A stretch of DNA of 64,000 nucleotides from Saprospiraceae bacterium UBA2329. Its GTDB lineage: Bacteria; Bacteroidota; Bacteroidia; Chitinophagales; Saprospiraceae. Of the stretch, positions 42,578 through 51,600 are shown one piece after another; positions within the stretch are counted from its first letter, which is position 1; every line of letters begins with the position of its first letter. The stretch is taken from NCBI GenBank assembly GCA_002344975.1, contig DDUV01000010.1:22913-86912 (forward strand). The letters are read 5' to 3'. The notes under the pieces were generated by a model. It ran no database searches. It was not told the origin of the DNA and was given only the letters and a program-made list of their open reading frames with translations. The position numbers were made by a program, and so were the translations under genes.

Positions 42578-43075
42578 ATGAATCAGGCACATTTGCATCT
42601 GCTTTTCAACCACCTGCCTATTTTGGGTACGCTTTTCGGGCTTCTTATACTTGTCAGTGGCTATTTTGTGAAAAGTAACGCTGTCAAACGCACTGCTCTG
42701 GGCATATTTATGCTTTCTGCGTTATGTACCATACCTGCTTTTCTCACCGGCGAGGGGGCAGAAGAGATGGTCGAGAGCCTTCCCGGAGTAACAGAAAACC
42801 TAATAGAGACACACGCTGATATGGCCGACATCTTTCTGTGGGTGGTGGGCGCATTAGGGTTGTTCTCATTAGCCACATTTTATGCCGACCTGAAAGCGCA
42901 GAAAATAGCGCCTGTTCTCTATGGAATTACACTTGCAGTCGCAATCGGCACCATGGCATTAGCCCAGCAGGTGGGCGCAACAGGAGGTAAAATCCGGCAT
43001 ACCGAAATCAGAAACGGCGTTGCGACAGCGGGCGCCGGAAATATGGAGAACAACAACGAGGAAGACGACGATTAG
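42578..43075 (+). CDS. Four-helix membrane protein with conserved-looking His residues
   Basis: 165 aa, about four membrane helices. His residues lie at the ends of helices: NQAHLHLLFNHLPILG at the N-terminus, ETHADMADIFLWVVGALG in the middle and GGKIRHTEIR near the end, a pattern that could bind heme b or metal. The C-terminal tail is acidic (NNNEEDDD). I associate it loosely with DUF2231-like proteins but am not certain. It starts 26 bp after the rubrerythrin-like gene and is likely co-transcribed, so it could supply electrons to it (inference). Confidence 0.65.
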   Translation: MNQAHLHLLFNHLPILGTLFGLLILVSGYFVKSNAVKRTALGIFMLSALCTIPAFLTGEGAEEMVESLPGVTENLIETHADMADIFLWVVGALGLFSLATFYADLKAQKIAPVLYGITLAVAIGTMALAQQVGATGGKIRHTEIRNGVATAGAGNMENNNEEDDD

Positions 43076-43207
43076 TGGTCGGTTATTGAATAAGCCCCGC
43101 AAGTTACGTTCAGTGGGGAGTGGTGGCTACGCATGGGAGGGGAGAAGTTGTTGAGGTGATGATTTTCGTTTGGGCCGTCGCCAGGAGAGTATTCAAAAAC
43201 GTTGACT

Positions 43208-43705
43208 TCATGAAGTAAACAGGGAATACCAGGTTCCTTTACCGACGCCGTTTTGTTGCAACTGTTTGTTTTTAACAAGATTTTCAAGGCTTTTTCGAAG
43301 CGTGCTTCGATTCGCATTTGTCAGCAATTCCAATTCTCCCATGTTTATCCGCCCTCTCGAACGAACGATTTCAAGGATATTTTGTGCCAATTCCGGCATT
43401 TGCGTCAACAAAATATGCTCTCTACTAACTTTTATCTCCAAGTTGTCTTTCTGTCTTTTCAGTGATTTCAGGAAAAAAAGTAGCCATGACTGCCAATTGG
43501 TTTGAGCGAGATTCAGCGTTGTCTGTGTTTGTCGCAAAGACAGATAGTAGCTTTGTTTTTCTTGCTCAATAATGGCTTCCATCGAACTGTACGGCACATA
43601 GCGATAACCGGCTTTCAACAACAGATATGTCGTCAGTGCTCTCGACAGGCGGCCGTTGCCGTCTTGAAAAGGGTGAATGGCTAAAAAGCACAGAATAAAA
43701 GAATT
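43208..43705 (-). pseudogene. 5'-truncated Fic family gene
   Basis: The frame is open from codon 43705 (just after TGA 43708-43706) to 43208, about 165 residues. It contains the Fic active-site motif AIHPFQDGNGRLSRAL with the catalytic His, then TTYLLLKAGYRYVPYSSMEAIIEQ and a C-terminal winged-helix part (NILEIVRSRGRINMGELELLTNANRSTLRKSLENLVKN). The N-terminal half of the family (about 180 residues, including the inhibitory helix in many members) is missing, and no start codon suits. It would AMPylate a target if intact. It is best read as a remnant. Confidence 0.75.
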
Positions 43706-43758
43706 TCAGGTGTAATTTCTAAAGATCGTACAGATTGCATAGCGCATATTTTTACGCC

Positions 43759-43802
43759 AAAGTACGCATAAATGCACTTTACTTCATAAAAGTACGCATA
43801 AA
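43759..43802. repeat. Pair of direct repeats AAAGTACGCATAAA
   Basis: Two exact 14-bp copies at 43759-43772 and 43789-43802, 30 bp apart, just outside the broken end of the Fic remnant and 23 bp before the end of the DUF2851 gene. Reverse-strand TACTTTTA and TACTTTGG within them resemble -7 boxes. Confidence 0.7.
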
Positions 43803-43824
43803 AGCCTGCCTTCCGGCAGATCAG

Positions 43825-45093
43825 CTACTTCAAAATCGCTGCCCCTACGGCACACTCCAAGCACCGGTGTTGGTCGCAGTACTGTTGTTTGAGTTGCAGC
43901 AATGCCTGGGTTTCGCAGGCCGAGGTCGGTTGAACGCCCAACTGACGCCAGTTTTCGATGATGCTGTTGGCTTCGGGTTCGAGCGCATCCAGCAGTTCCA
44001 GCGCTTTATCCTGATAGCGGATTTCGCCGCGTTGTTTGCCGAAATAAAAAAGAATGGGCACGATGGTGTTGATGAGCAACAGATGTACGGCATCGCGGCC
44101 CAGCGACTTGGCCTTGGGCGCCGAGGCTTTGTCGAACACATAATGATCTTGCCAATAGTGCGAGATTTTGACGGCAAACATGTTTTCCACCTCGGCCACA
44201 TTGGTCGCGGCCAGCACTTTACTAAACAGGTGTTCCGACTGATATATCAGCGCGGCAAGCTGTGCAATGCGAATACTGGGGAATGAGGCCGGACGCATGC
44301 GCAGGAACTTCCACTGCGCCGGCGACATGGGCCGAAGCTCGTGCTTTTGTTGCAGAAACCGGTACTCGCGCTGGAGTTTTTTGGGGTACTCGTCGCGGAA
44401 CTCCTGTTGTAGCAAACCCGCCTGACCAAACAGCAGGGCTTCGAGCCGAAAGAGGTTGTTTTTGTATTTGGAGAGCAGCAGCAACGGCGTGGAGCGGGCC
44501 AATTGCTCGAAAGGATCGGTATTGACCCTGACGCCGAAACTGCGGGCCAGCAGGCGGTAGAAGGTTTCCTCCCAGTTGTTGTTGGTTTGTTCCAGCACGA
44601 GTTGTACGGCGCCGGTGCGCTGCTGAATGCGCTCTACGGCGAGGCGGTCGAGCCAGAGGCTTCGCGTGATTTCCGGCACGGTGTGAAACTGTTTTTGGCA
44701 GGGAATCCAGTGCTGATTGTGAAGCAGTTGCAGGTAGGCGCCTTGAATGCGCGGCGCAATGCGGTGCCTGAGTTCGAGGCAGGGCAGGCGGTCGCCGTCG
44801 GGGCGATGCACGGGTACGTCTTCTTCGAGAACGACGTGGAGGACGACATTGCGATAAGCATCATCGTCCTGATGGCGGTGGCGGAGCCATTCTGAGGCGC
44901 GGAGGTGCATCTCGACGCTGCCGGCCCAGAGGGTTTCGCCGATGCGGAGGCGGGTTTGTTGAAAATCGGGACCGGCGTGGCGATTGTATTCTCCCCATTG
45001 CAGTATTTCAACGGGTTCACCCTGGGTGGTGCGCAGGTCGGCGAGGTCGAAGCGTTTGGCACGCCAGAGGTAGTGCAGAAAATCCTCCTTCAT
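43825..45093 (-). CDS. DUF2851 family protein
   Basis: 422 aa from ATG 45093. The N-terminus MKEDFLHYLWRAKRFDLADLRTTQGEPVEILQWGEYNRHAGPDFQQTRLRIGETLWAGSVEMHLRASEW is diagnostic of DUF2851, a Bacteroidota-specific family whose first part resembles a PD-(D/E)XK nuclease fold (GPDF...G.VE.H). Function unknown. The middle is helical and the end has a CxxC-like HRCLECAVG. The start is chosen from the conserved KEDFLHYLW beginning; in-frame codons upstream to 45147 are not supported. It is divergent from the VWA-like gene. Confidence 0.9.
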   Translation of the reverse strand: MKEDFLHYLWRAKRFDLADLRTTQGEPVEILQWGEYNRHAGPDFQQTRLRIGETLWAGSVEMHLRASEWLRHRHQDDDAYRNVVLHVVLEEDVPVHRPDGDRLPCLELRHRIAPRIQGAYLQLLHNQHWIPCQKQFHTVPEITRSLWLDRLAVERIQQRTGAVQLVLEQTNNNWEETFYRLLARSFGVRVNTDPFEQLARSTPLLLLSKYKNNLFRLEALLFGQAGLLQQEFRDEYPKKLQREYRFLQQKHELRPMSPAQWKFLRMRPASFPSIRIAQLAALIYQSEHLFSKVLAATNVAEVENMFAVKISHYWQDHYVFDKASAPKAKSLGRDAVHLLLINTIVPILFYFGKQRGEIRYQDKALELLDALEPEANSIIENWRQLGVQPTSACETQALLQLKQQYCDQHRCLECAVGAAILK

Positions 45094-45290
45094 GGTTGGT
45101 TGGCGGGTTGTTGTATGGTATAGTCGCCGAAGGAGGGGAAATTCCACAAACAGGAAGGGACTTTTTTTTCAAAAACTACCCGACCGCAAAGCCGGAATAG
45201 GGGCGGACAAAGGCGGGTTCAAAACCGAGGGCAATGTCTTCACGCGGAACTCCACGTTTTACGAGTTCATCTGCGACGAGCCAAAAAGTG

Positions 45291-45314
45291 AACGCAAAGC
45301 TCTACCTTTGCGTT
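45291..45314 (+). promoter_or_regulatory. -7 box TACCTTTG within a 9-bp inverted repeat
   Basis: Arms AACGCAAAG (45291-45299) and CTTTGCGTT (45306-45314) with a 6-nt spacer; the -7 box TACCTTTG is at 45303-45310. This is the likely promoter of the membrane protein gene at 45382, and the inverted repeat may be an operator. Confidence 0.5.
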
Positions 45315-45381
45315 GTAGTTCGGTTTGCGCCGCCCATACAGGAGGCGCGCCACAGTTCTGAGTAGTTGAAAAAAAAAGTAG

Positions 45382-47484
45382 ATGTCCAATCTGACCTTCC
45401 AATATCCCGCCTGGTATCTTTTGTTGTGCGTTTTGCTCGGAGCGGGCTATGCACTCACGCTGTATTTCAGAGACAAAACCTTTCAGGAACAAGCCTCCTG
45501 GTTCACGGTGCTGTTGGGCGTTTTGCGCGCGGTAGCCGTCACAGCCATTGCCGCTCTATTGCTGTCTCCGCTGCTGCGCTCGTTGTTGCAGGATGTGAAA
45601 AAACCGGTTATTTTGCTGGCACAGGACGCATCGGAATCAGTAGGCTTGGCGCTGTCCGGCGATGAAGCCCGCCAACAGTATAAAACCGCATTTGAGCAAC
45701 TGACTGCCGAATTGGGCAAGGACTACGAGGTAAAATCTTACAGCATTGGCGAAACGGCCCGCGAAGGCATTGATTTTGAATACAAAGATAAGATTACCAA
45801 CATTTCGCAGTTTCTCACCGGCGCCTACGATCTGTATTCCAACCAAAACCTCGGCGCCATCGTGCTGGCCACCGACGGCCTCTACAATGAAGGTTCCAAC
45901 CCCGCCTACCTTAGCAATCAGCTCTCCGTGCCCATTTACAGCATCGCATTGGGCGATACCAGTTCTCGCCGCGACGTGTCGGTCAAACGGGCTTTTCACA
46001 ACAAAATAGCCTACCTCGGCGACAAATTCACAGTACAAATTGACCTTGCCGCCCGCAATGCCGCCGGGGCTTCTTCCAATCTGTCTATTTTCAAGGTGGA
46101 AGGCGGCGGCAGCCGGAAATTGCAGGAAATTCCCATTTCCATAGATCGCAACGACTTTTTTACTACCAAAGAAATCGTGCTCGACGCCGACCGTGCAGGC
46201 GTGCAGCGCTTCCGCATCACGGCAGGGGCCGTTTCCGGCGAATCGGTGAGCGCCAACAACAGCAAAGACATCTTCATTGAAGTGCTCGACGCCCGCCAGA
46301 AAATCCTCGTGCTGGCTGCCTCGCCACACCCCGACCTCTCAGCCATCAAGCAATCGCTGAGCAGCAATAAAAACTACGAGGTCACGGTGTCCGTCATCAG
46401 CGATTTCAAGCAGAATGTAGCCGATTTTGATTTCGTCATTCTGCACCAGTTGCCCTCGCGCACCAACGACGCCACCGGCATCCTCAACACCCTGCAAACG
46501 CGGCGCATTCCACGTTTCTTCATCGCCGGTATGCAAACCAATTTTGCGCGCCTGAACCAAGTGCAATCTTTGGTCAACATCAAAACCGACGGCAGAAATA
46601 CCAACGAAGTGCAGGGCCGTATCTCGCCGGAGTTCAGCCTGTTTACCACCGACGAACGCGCAGCCCGCGAGTTGCCGGCCTTCGCCCCGGTGATAGCGCC
46701 TTTCGGCGAATTTAGCGTCTCACCCGAAGCCCAAACACTTCTTTATCAGCGCATTGGAAAAGTGGACACCAAATATCCGCTGCTGGTACTGGGCGAGCAG
46801 AGCGGCGTGCGCACGGCTGTTTTCTGCGGTGAAGGTTTGTGGAAATGGAGGCTTTTTGACTTTTTGCAAAATGAAAATCACCAGCTTTTCGACGCCTTGC
46901 TCGGTAAGGCAGTGCAATACGTCGGCATCAAGGAAGACAAGCGCAAGTTCCGCGTGAACCAGCCCAAAACCATCTTCAACGAAAACGAACCCGTTGTTTT
47001 TGATGCCGAGTTGTACAACGACAACTACGAACTCGTGAACGAACCCGACGCGGCATTGGTCATCACCAACAACAAAGGAGAGGAGTTTAAATATACGTTC
47101 AACAAATCGAGCAGGGCGTACAACCTCAATCCCGGCATCTTCCCGGTGGGCGATTACAGCTTTTTGGCATCGGTGAGCTTTTCGGGCCAGACGCTCAAAT
47201 ACGACGGGCGTTTCAGCGTAGAACCCATCCAGTTGGAATTGTACGAAACCACCGCCGACCACGGGCTGCTGCGCCTGCTCAGCGATAAGTTCGGCGGCGA
47301 GGTGGTCTATCCGGGTGACATGGCCTCCATCGCAGAGAAAATCCGGGCCAAAGAATCCGTCAAACCTGTCATTTATAATACCACTCAAACCCGGCCGGTC
47401 ATTCATCTCAAATGGCTGTTTTTCCTGCTCTTGGGCCTGCTCTCGCTGGAGTGGTTCCTTCGGAGGTATTTTGGGGGGTATTAA
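45382..47484 (+). CDS. Large membrane protein with VWA-like domain
   Basis: 700 aa. Two N-terminal membrane helices (about 10-27 and 38-62) and one at the end (WLFFLLLGLLSLEWFLRRYF). Between them is a VWA-like domain beginning KPVILLAQDASESVG (degenerate MIDAS DxSxS) and LGAIVLATDGLYNEGSN, then Ig-like segments, and a GATase-like segment (FVILHQLPSRTNDATGIL). Such proteins occur with AAA/MoxR and DUF58 genes in Bacteroidota, but here none is adjacent. A role in the envelope is likely; the function is unknown. ATG 45382 follows the inverted-repeat promoter by about 70 bp. Confidence 0.75.
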   Translation: MSNLTFQYPAWYLLLCVLLGAGYALTLYFRDKTFQEQASWFTVLLGVLRAVAVTAIAALLLSPLLRSLLQDVKKPVILLAQDASESVGLALSGDEARQQYKTAFEQLTAELGKDYEVKSYSIGETAREGIDFEYKDKITNISQFLTGAYDLYSNQNLGAIVLATDGLYNEGSNPAYLSNQLSVPIYSIALGDTSSRRDVSVKRAFHNKIAYLGDKFTVQIDLAARNAAGASSNLSIFKVEGGGSRKLQEIPISIDRNDFFTTKEIVLDADRAGVQRFRITAGAVSGESVSANNSKDIFIEVLDARQKILVLAASPHPDLSAIKQSLSSNKNYEVTVSVISDFKQNVADFDFVILHQLPSRTNDATGILNTLQTRRIPRFFIAGMQTNFARLNQVQSLVNIKTDGRNTNEVQGRISPEFSLFTTDERAARELPAFAPVIAPFGEFSVSPEAQTLLYQRIGKVDTKYPLLVLGEQSGVRTAVFCGEGLWKWRLFDFLQNENHQLFDALLGKAVQYVGIKEDKRKFRVNQPKTIFNENEPVVFDAELYNDNYELVNEPDAALVITNNKGEEFKYTFNKSSRAYNLNPGIFPVGDYSFLASVSFSGQTLKYDGRFSVEPIQLELYETTADHGLLRLLSDKFGGEVVYPGDMASIAEKIRAKESVKPVIYNTTQTRPVIHLKWLFFLLLGLLSLEWFLRRYFGGY

Positions 47485-47540
47485 ATATCTGCACATATTC
47501 TAAAAGTCAGGCTATCATTCGCGTTTTCGCAATTGTATCA

Positions 47541-47558
47541 AAAACCCGTATCTTTGCA
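47541..47558 (+). promoter_or_regulatory. Promoter of the Rpn-like gene (shared 18-bp sequence)
   Basis: AAAACCCGTATCTTTGCA, with -7 box TATCTTTG at 47549-47556, is identical to the sequence before the AAA-ATPase/PD-(D/E)XK gene at 19969-19986. Confidence 0.6.
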
Positions 47559-47576
47559 CAAAATCCGGTTCTAATT

Positions 47577-48536
47577 GTGGAAATAGCCAATCCCATATAC
47601 GATGTGGTGTTCAAGTACCTGATGGAGGACAACAAGGTCGCCAAACTCTTCCTTTCGGCCGTTACCGGATTGGACATCAGGTCATTGGAGTTTTTGCCGC
47701 AGGAATTGGTCTCCAACAAAAAGAAATCTCAAAAGAAAACCTTCCTGACGGCGCTCAATCTGTCCATTTATCGCTTAGATTTTTCTACAAAAGTTCGGGA
47801 AGCTGACGGCAGCGAAAAAGTGATCATCATCGAAATCCAGAAGTCGAAGTTTACCCACGAAAACATGCGCTTCCGCAAGTATCTGGGCAAGCAGTATATG
47901 AACGAAACCTTCTTTCAGTGGATCGTTGAAACTACTGGCAGAAGGTACAAAAGCGGCCTGCCGATACTCCCCATTTACATACTTGGCGAAAAGGTGGAGG
48001 GCTACGACGATATGCCCGTCATCAACGTCAACCGCTGCATCCGCGACCGCTACACCCGCGAGGTAGTGGAGGTGCGCAACCATTTCATAGAATCCTTATT
48101 TCACGAGGGTATCATCATCAATGTGCCGGCACTGAGCCAGAAGCGCCGCGATGAGTTGGAGATGCTACTCAGTGTATTCGATCAGAAGAACAGGTCTGAA
48201 AATCATCATATTATGAACGTCAAAGAAGCCGATTTTCCGGAGCGATTCCGGCCCATCATTCGTCGTTTGCAGGCTGCGGCACAGGAAAAAGAGGTGAGAG
48301 ACATTATGACGGTGGAGGATGATTTTGTTGCCGAACTCAATGATTACGAGCACCGTATTGAGGAGGCTGATAAACAAAAAGAAGAAGAGCGCAGATTAAA
48401 AGAAGAAGCTGTTCGCAAGCAGGAAGAAGCTGTCAGAATGTTGCTCACACTGGGGGCGCCGGCAGAAGACATTGCCAAAAAGTTGGGGCTGACCCTGGAG
48501 CACGTCTTATCATTGGCAAAGCCCACGCAGAACTGA
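47577..48536 (+). CDS. Rpn/PDDEXK-family nuclease-like protein
   Basis: 319 aa from GTG 47577. The family begins EIANPIYDVVFKYLMEDNKVAKLFLSAVTG, has the nuclease core in KVIIIEIQKSKF (E-x-Q-K), and ends with a Lys/Glu coiled coil and a short HTH-like tail (LLTLGAPAEDIAKKLGLTLEHVLSL). Rpn proteins promote recombination and cut DNA in vitro; many copies per genome are common. GTG is preferred because it sits 21 bp after the -7 box and begins the conserved sequence; an ATG frame at 47412 overlaps the upstream gene. It is monocistronic and converges with the giant surface protein gene. Confidence 0.85.
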   Translation: MEIANPIYDVVFKYLMEDNKVAKLFLSAVTGLDIRSLEFLPQELVSNKKKSQKKTFLTALNLSIYRLDFSTKVREADGSEKVIIIEIQKSKFTHENMRFRKYLGKQYMNETFFQWIVETTGRRYKSGLPILPIYILGEKVEGYDDMPVINVNRCIRDRYTREVVEVRNHFIESLFHEGIIINVPALSQKRRDELEMLLSVFDQKNRSENHHIMNVKEADFPERFRPIIRRLQAAAQEKEVRDIMTVEDDFVAELNDYEHRIEEADKQKEEERRLKEEAVRKQEEAVRMLLTLGAPAEDIAKKLGLTLEHVLSLAKPTQN

Positions 48537-48618
48537 TAGCTCCACTCGGCCTCCGTCATCTGTCCGGTATGCGGTGCTGTTTGCAACTGCCTGCCACATA
48601 CGCATACCCACGGCCCGG

Positions 48619-51600
48619 CTACCGCACCAAGGTCACATCGCCTTTCAGCAAATGTACTTCCCCGTCAATCGTCTCTACCTCAGCCACATACACAAAAACA
48701 GCAGATTGCAGAGGCTGCCCCCGGTAGCTGCCGTCCCAGCCATACGCAGGATCATTGGGTGGAAACTGATACACTTCATACACGGCCTCGCCCCAGCGAT
48801 CAAAAATCAGAAAAGAACGCACATGGCTCACCTGCTTCCCGGCAAAAACCAACAGGCGGTCGTTGAAGCCGTCGTTGTTGGGCGAAAACGCATTGGGGAT
48901 AAACACCGCCGGCCTGCGGTCCACCAGCACCGTCAGTTCTGCCGATGCGCTGCAACCGTTTTGATTCGTTACCGTTACAGCATAAGTATCTGTAAATGAA
49001 GGCCGCAGCGATACCGACATACACTCCGGACATGGCGCCGGAGACCACACAATAGAGGCAACTTCTGCCGGAGGCACGTTGGTCAGCAATTCCAATCGCA
49101 ACGAATCGCCCAATTGGATAGACGGCGGATCGCCCGCCAAGCCCGGCGCATCAATGACTGCCTGAAGTTCTGATGGTTGTTGCAAATCAAATCTCAAAGT
49201 CGTTTCACAGCCTGCCGCATCCCGAATCAACAACTCATACAAGCCCGGCGACAGGCGCGGGAACAAACCCTGCGGCACAGGCGGCGCGCCATTGAGTGAA
49301 AACTGCAAGGGTGGCGTGGCCTGCCCGACTGCTTGCACCTGAATCCAGCCGTCGTCGGCGCCGTAGCAACTGATTTGGCCTACCCCCGTTTGAGGTTCCA
49401 AAACGGCAATTTCGGAGATGACGCGCATCTCGTCGAAGGCCCGGCAGCCGGTGAGCGGATTCAGCACTTCCAAGCGGTACAAGCCCGGCGCATCGGCCTC
49501 TACAATGGGCATATCGTCATCTATGAGTCGTCCGTCGGCACTCGTCCACAGGTATCGGAAAGCGGCGTTCCCAGCCCGGCCAATGCTGACCACCCGATGC
49601 AGGCAGTCCAACGTTTGGTCAGGCCCGGCATTGGCAGGCGGCAGCGGCAACAATTCGAGCGATGCCACAGCCGTATCAGCCGGACAGGCGGCTCCGGCGG
49701 CCACTATGTACCGAAAACGGAAGCTGCCCGCATCGTTTGGGGTAACCCGGAAGCTGCCCGCGCCCGCCTGAAACGACCCGGCAAACGGCTGCGCACTGCC
49801 CGGAAACAAAGACCACTGCCCTCCCCCATCGGCGCCCATGAGCAATTGATTCAGGTTGACCAAGGTGTCGGTGAAGGCACAAACAGGAGCGCCCATGATG
49901 GGTGTACCGGCCTCGCGCAAGGCTTCTACCTGCACTTGTACCGGCGCGGGCAGGTTCACCGGACACGCAGGCAGGGCGGCGTTCGCAGCTGATATAACAT
50001 TGATAACCAGGGATTGAGCAGGCAAAAACCTAAATATCCGACCATGCCCCACCCCGGCGAGCGGCCAGGTTTGTACCCCGTCGCTCAACACGAGGTCCAA
50101 CAGCGTTCCTGCCGGCCCGGCCAGCGAAAACTGCACCTGGGCCGAATCACCGATACAAACCACCGGCGTGGCCGTCATGGTCAGCGATACCGGCGGACAT
50201 GGAAGCGTGGTACAGCTCGACTGCGCCGATGTGTTCGGGCAGGCGGTTTCGCTCACGGCCTCCACCGATATGGGGAGCGTGGTTCCGGGGGCTAAGTTGC
50301 TGATAATGATACTCGTGTCGGAAGTCCAAACGGGTATGATGCCTGCCGGTAGAATCACCTGATAGGCCGTGGCGCCGACAATGGCAGGCCAACTAAAAAC
50401 AACGCTGGTATAAGTCGTTTCGCATTGTACCACAGGCATTTGCAACAAAGCATCCACCTGAATCAGCGCGGTATCGGGCGCTCCGGCGCAACCGTTTTCC
50501 TCCACGCTAAGGGTCACGATATAACTGCCCGCCGAGGCAAAACTCAGGCTCTGCGGACCAGCCCCGTTGCCGGGAACGGCCGTCGCGCCGCCGAAATTCC
50601 AGTTAAAAACCGCGCCCGCTCCGGCATTGCCGAGGTACTGCACCGTTGCCATGTCGGCCACACACACCACCGAATCCGCGCTGATGTCGGAAGTTGGAAC
50701 CGGCCACACGGCGATGCTCGCGCTGTCGCGGAATACGCACACGTCGTCCGTAAAAACAGCGTAAACGGTGATGCTCCGACCCGCCATGTTCGCCGCCGAA
50801 ACCCAAGTTCCCAACGCCGTATCTGCCACGCCCTCGCCCTCCCAACGCAGGACGCCCGTAGCTGGCGCGCCGCTGAGTTGTGCCGAAAGCGTGATCGTAT
50901 CGGCCTGCCCGTCCCAACACACAGCAGGCAGGGGGGCAATGTCTATTTGCACATCGGGGCAGGGCAGGGTTGTGCAGGTCGCCGCTGCCGTCGCGTCGGG
51001 GCAGGCATTGGCGCTGTGGGCCGTCAGTTCTATGTTCACCGTTTGGCCCGGCATCAGACCTGTTACCACAAAAGCCGTATCGCCCTGCATGGCGCCGCCG
51101 TTGCCGCTCAGATTCAGCACGCTGTGTTGGGCAGCGTTGGCTTGTGAAGTCCAACTAAAAACAACGCCGGTATAAGTCGCTTCGCATTGTACCACAGGCG
51201 TTTGCAACAAAGCATCCACCTGAATCAGCGCGGTATCGGGCGCTCCGGCGCAACCGTTTTCCTCCACGCTCAAGGTTATCATATAATTGCCCGGCGAGGC
51301 AAAACTCAGGCTCTGCGGACCAGCCCCGTTGCCGGGAACGGCCGTCGCGCCACCGAAATTCCAGTTGAAAACTGCACCCGCTCCGGCATTGCCGAGGTAC
51401 TGCACCGTAGCCATGTCGGCCACACATACCACCGAATCCGCGCTGATGTCGGAAGTTGGAACCGGCCACACGGCGATGCTCGCGCTGTCGCGGAATACGC
51501 ACACGTCGTCCGTAAAAACAGCGTAAACGGTGATGCTCCGACCCGCCATGTTCGCCGCCGAAACCCAAGTTCCCAACGCCGTATCTGCCACGCCCTCGCC

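Noticed and set aside
45092..45361. Small + strand frame before the VWA-like gene (89 codons)
   Set aside because: It overlaps the promoter inverted repeat and has no family resemblance or start signal.
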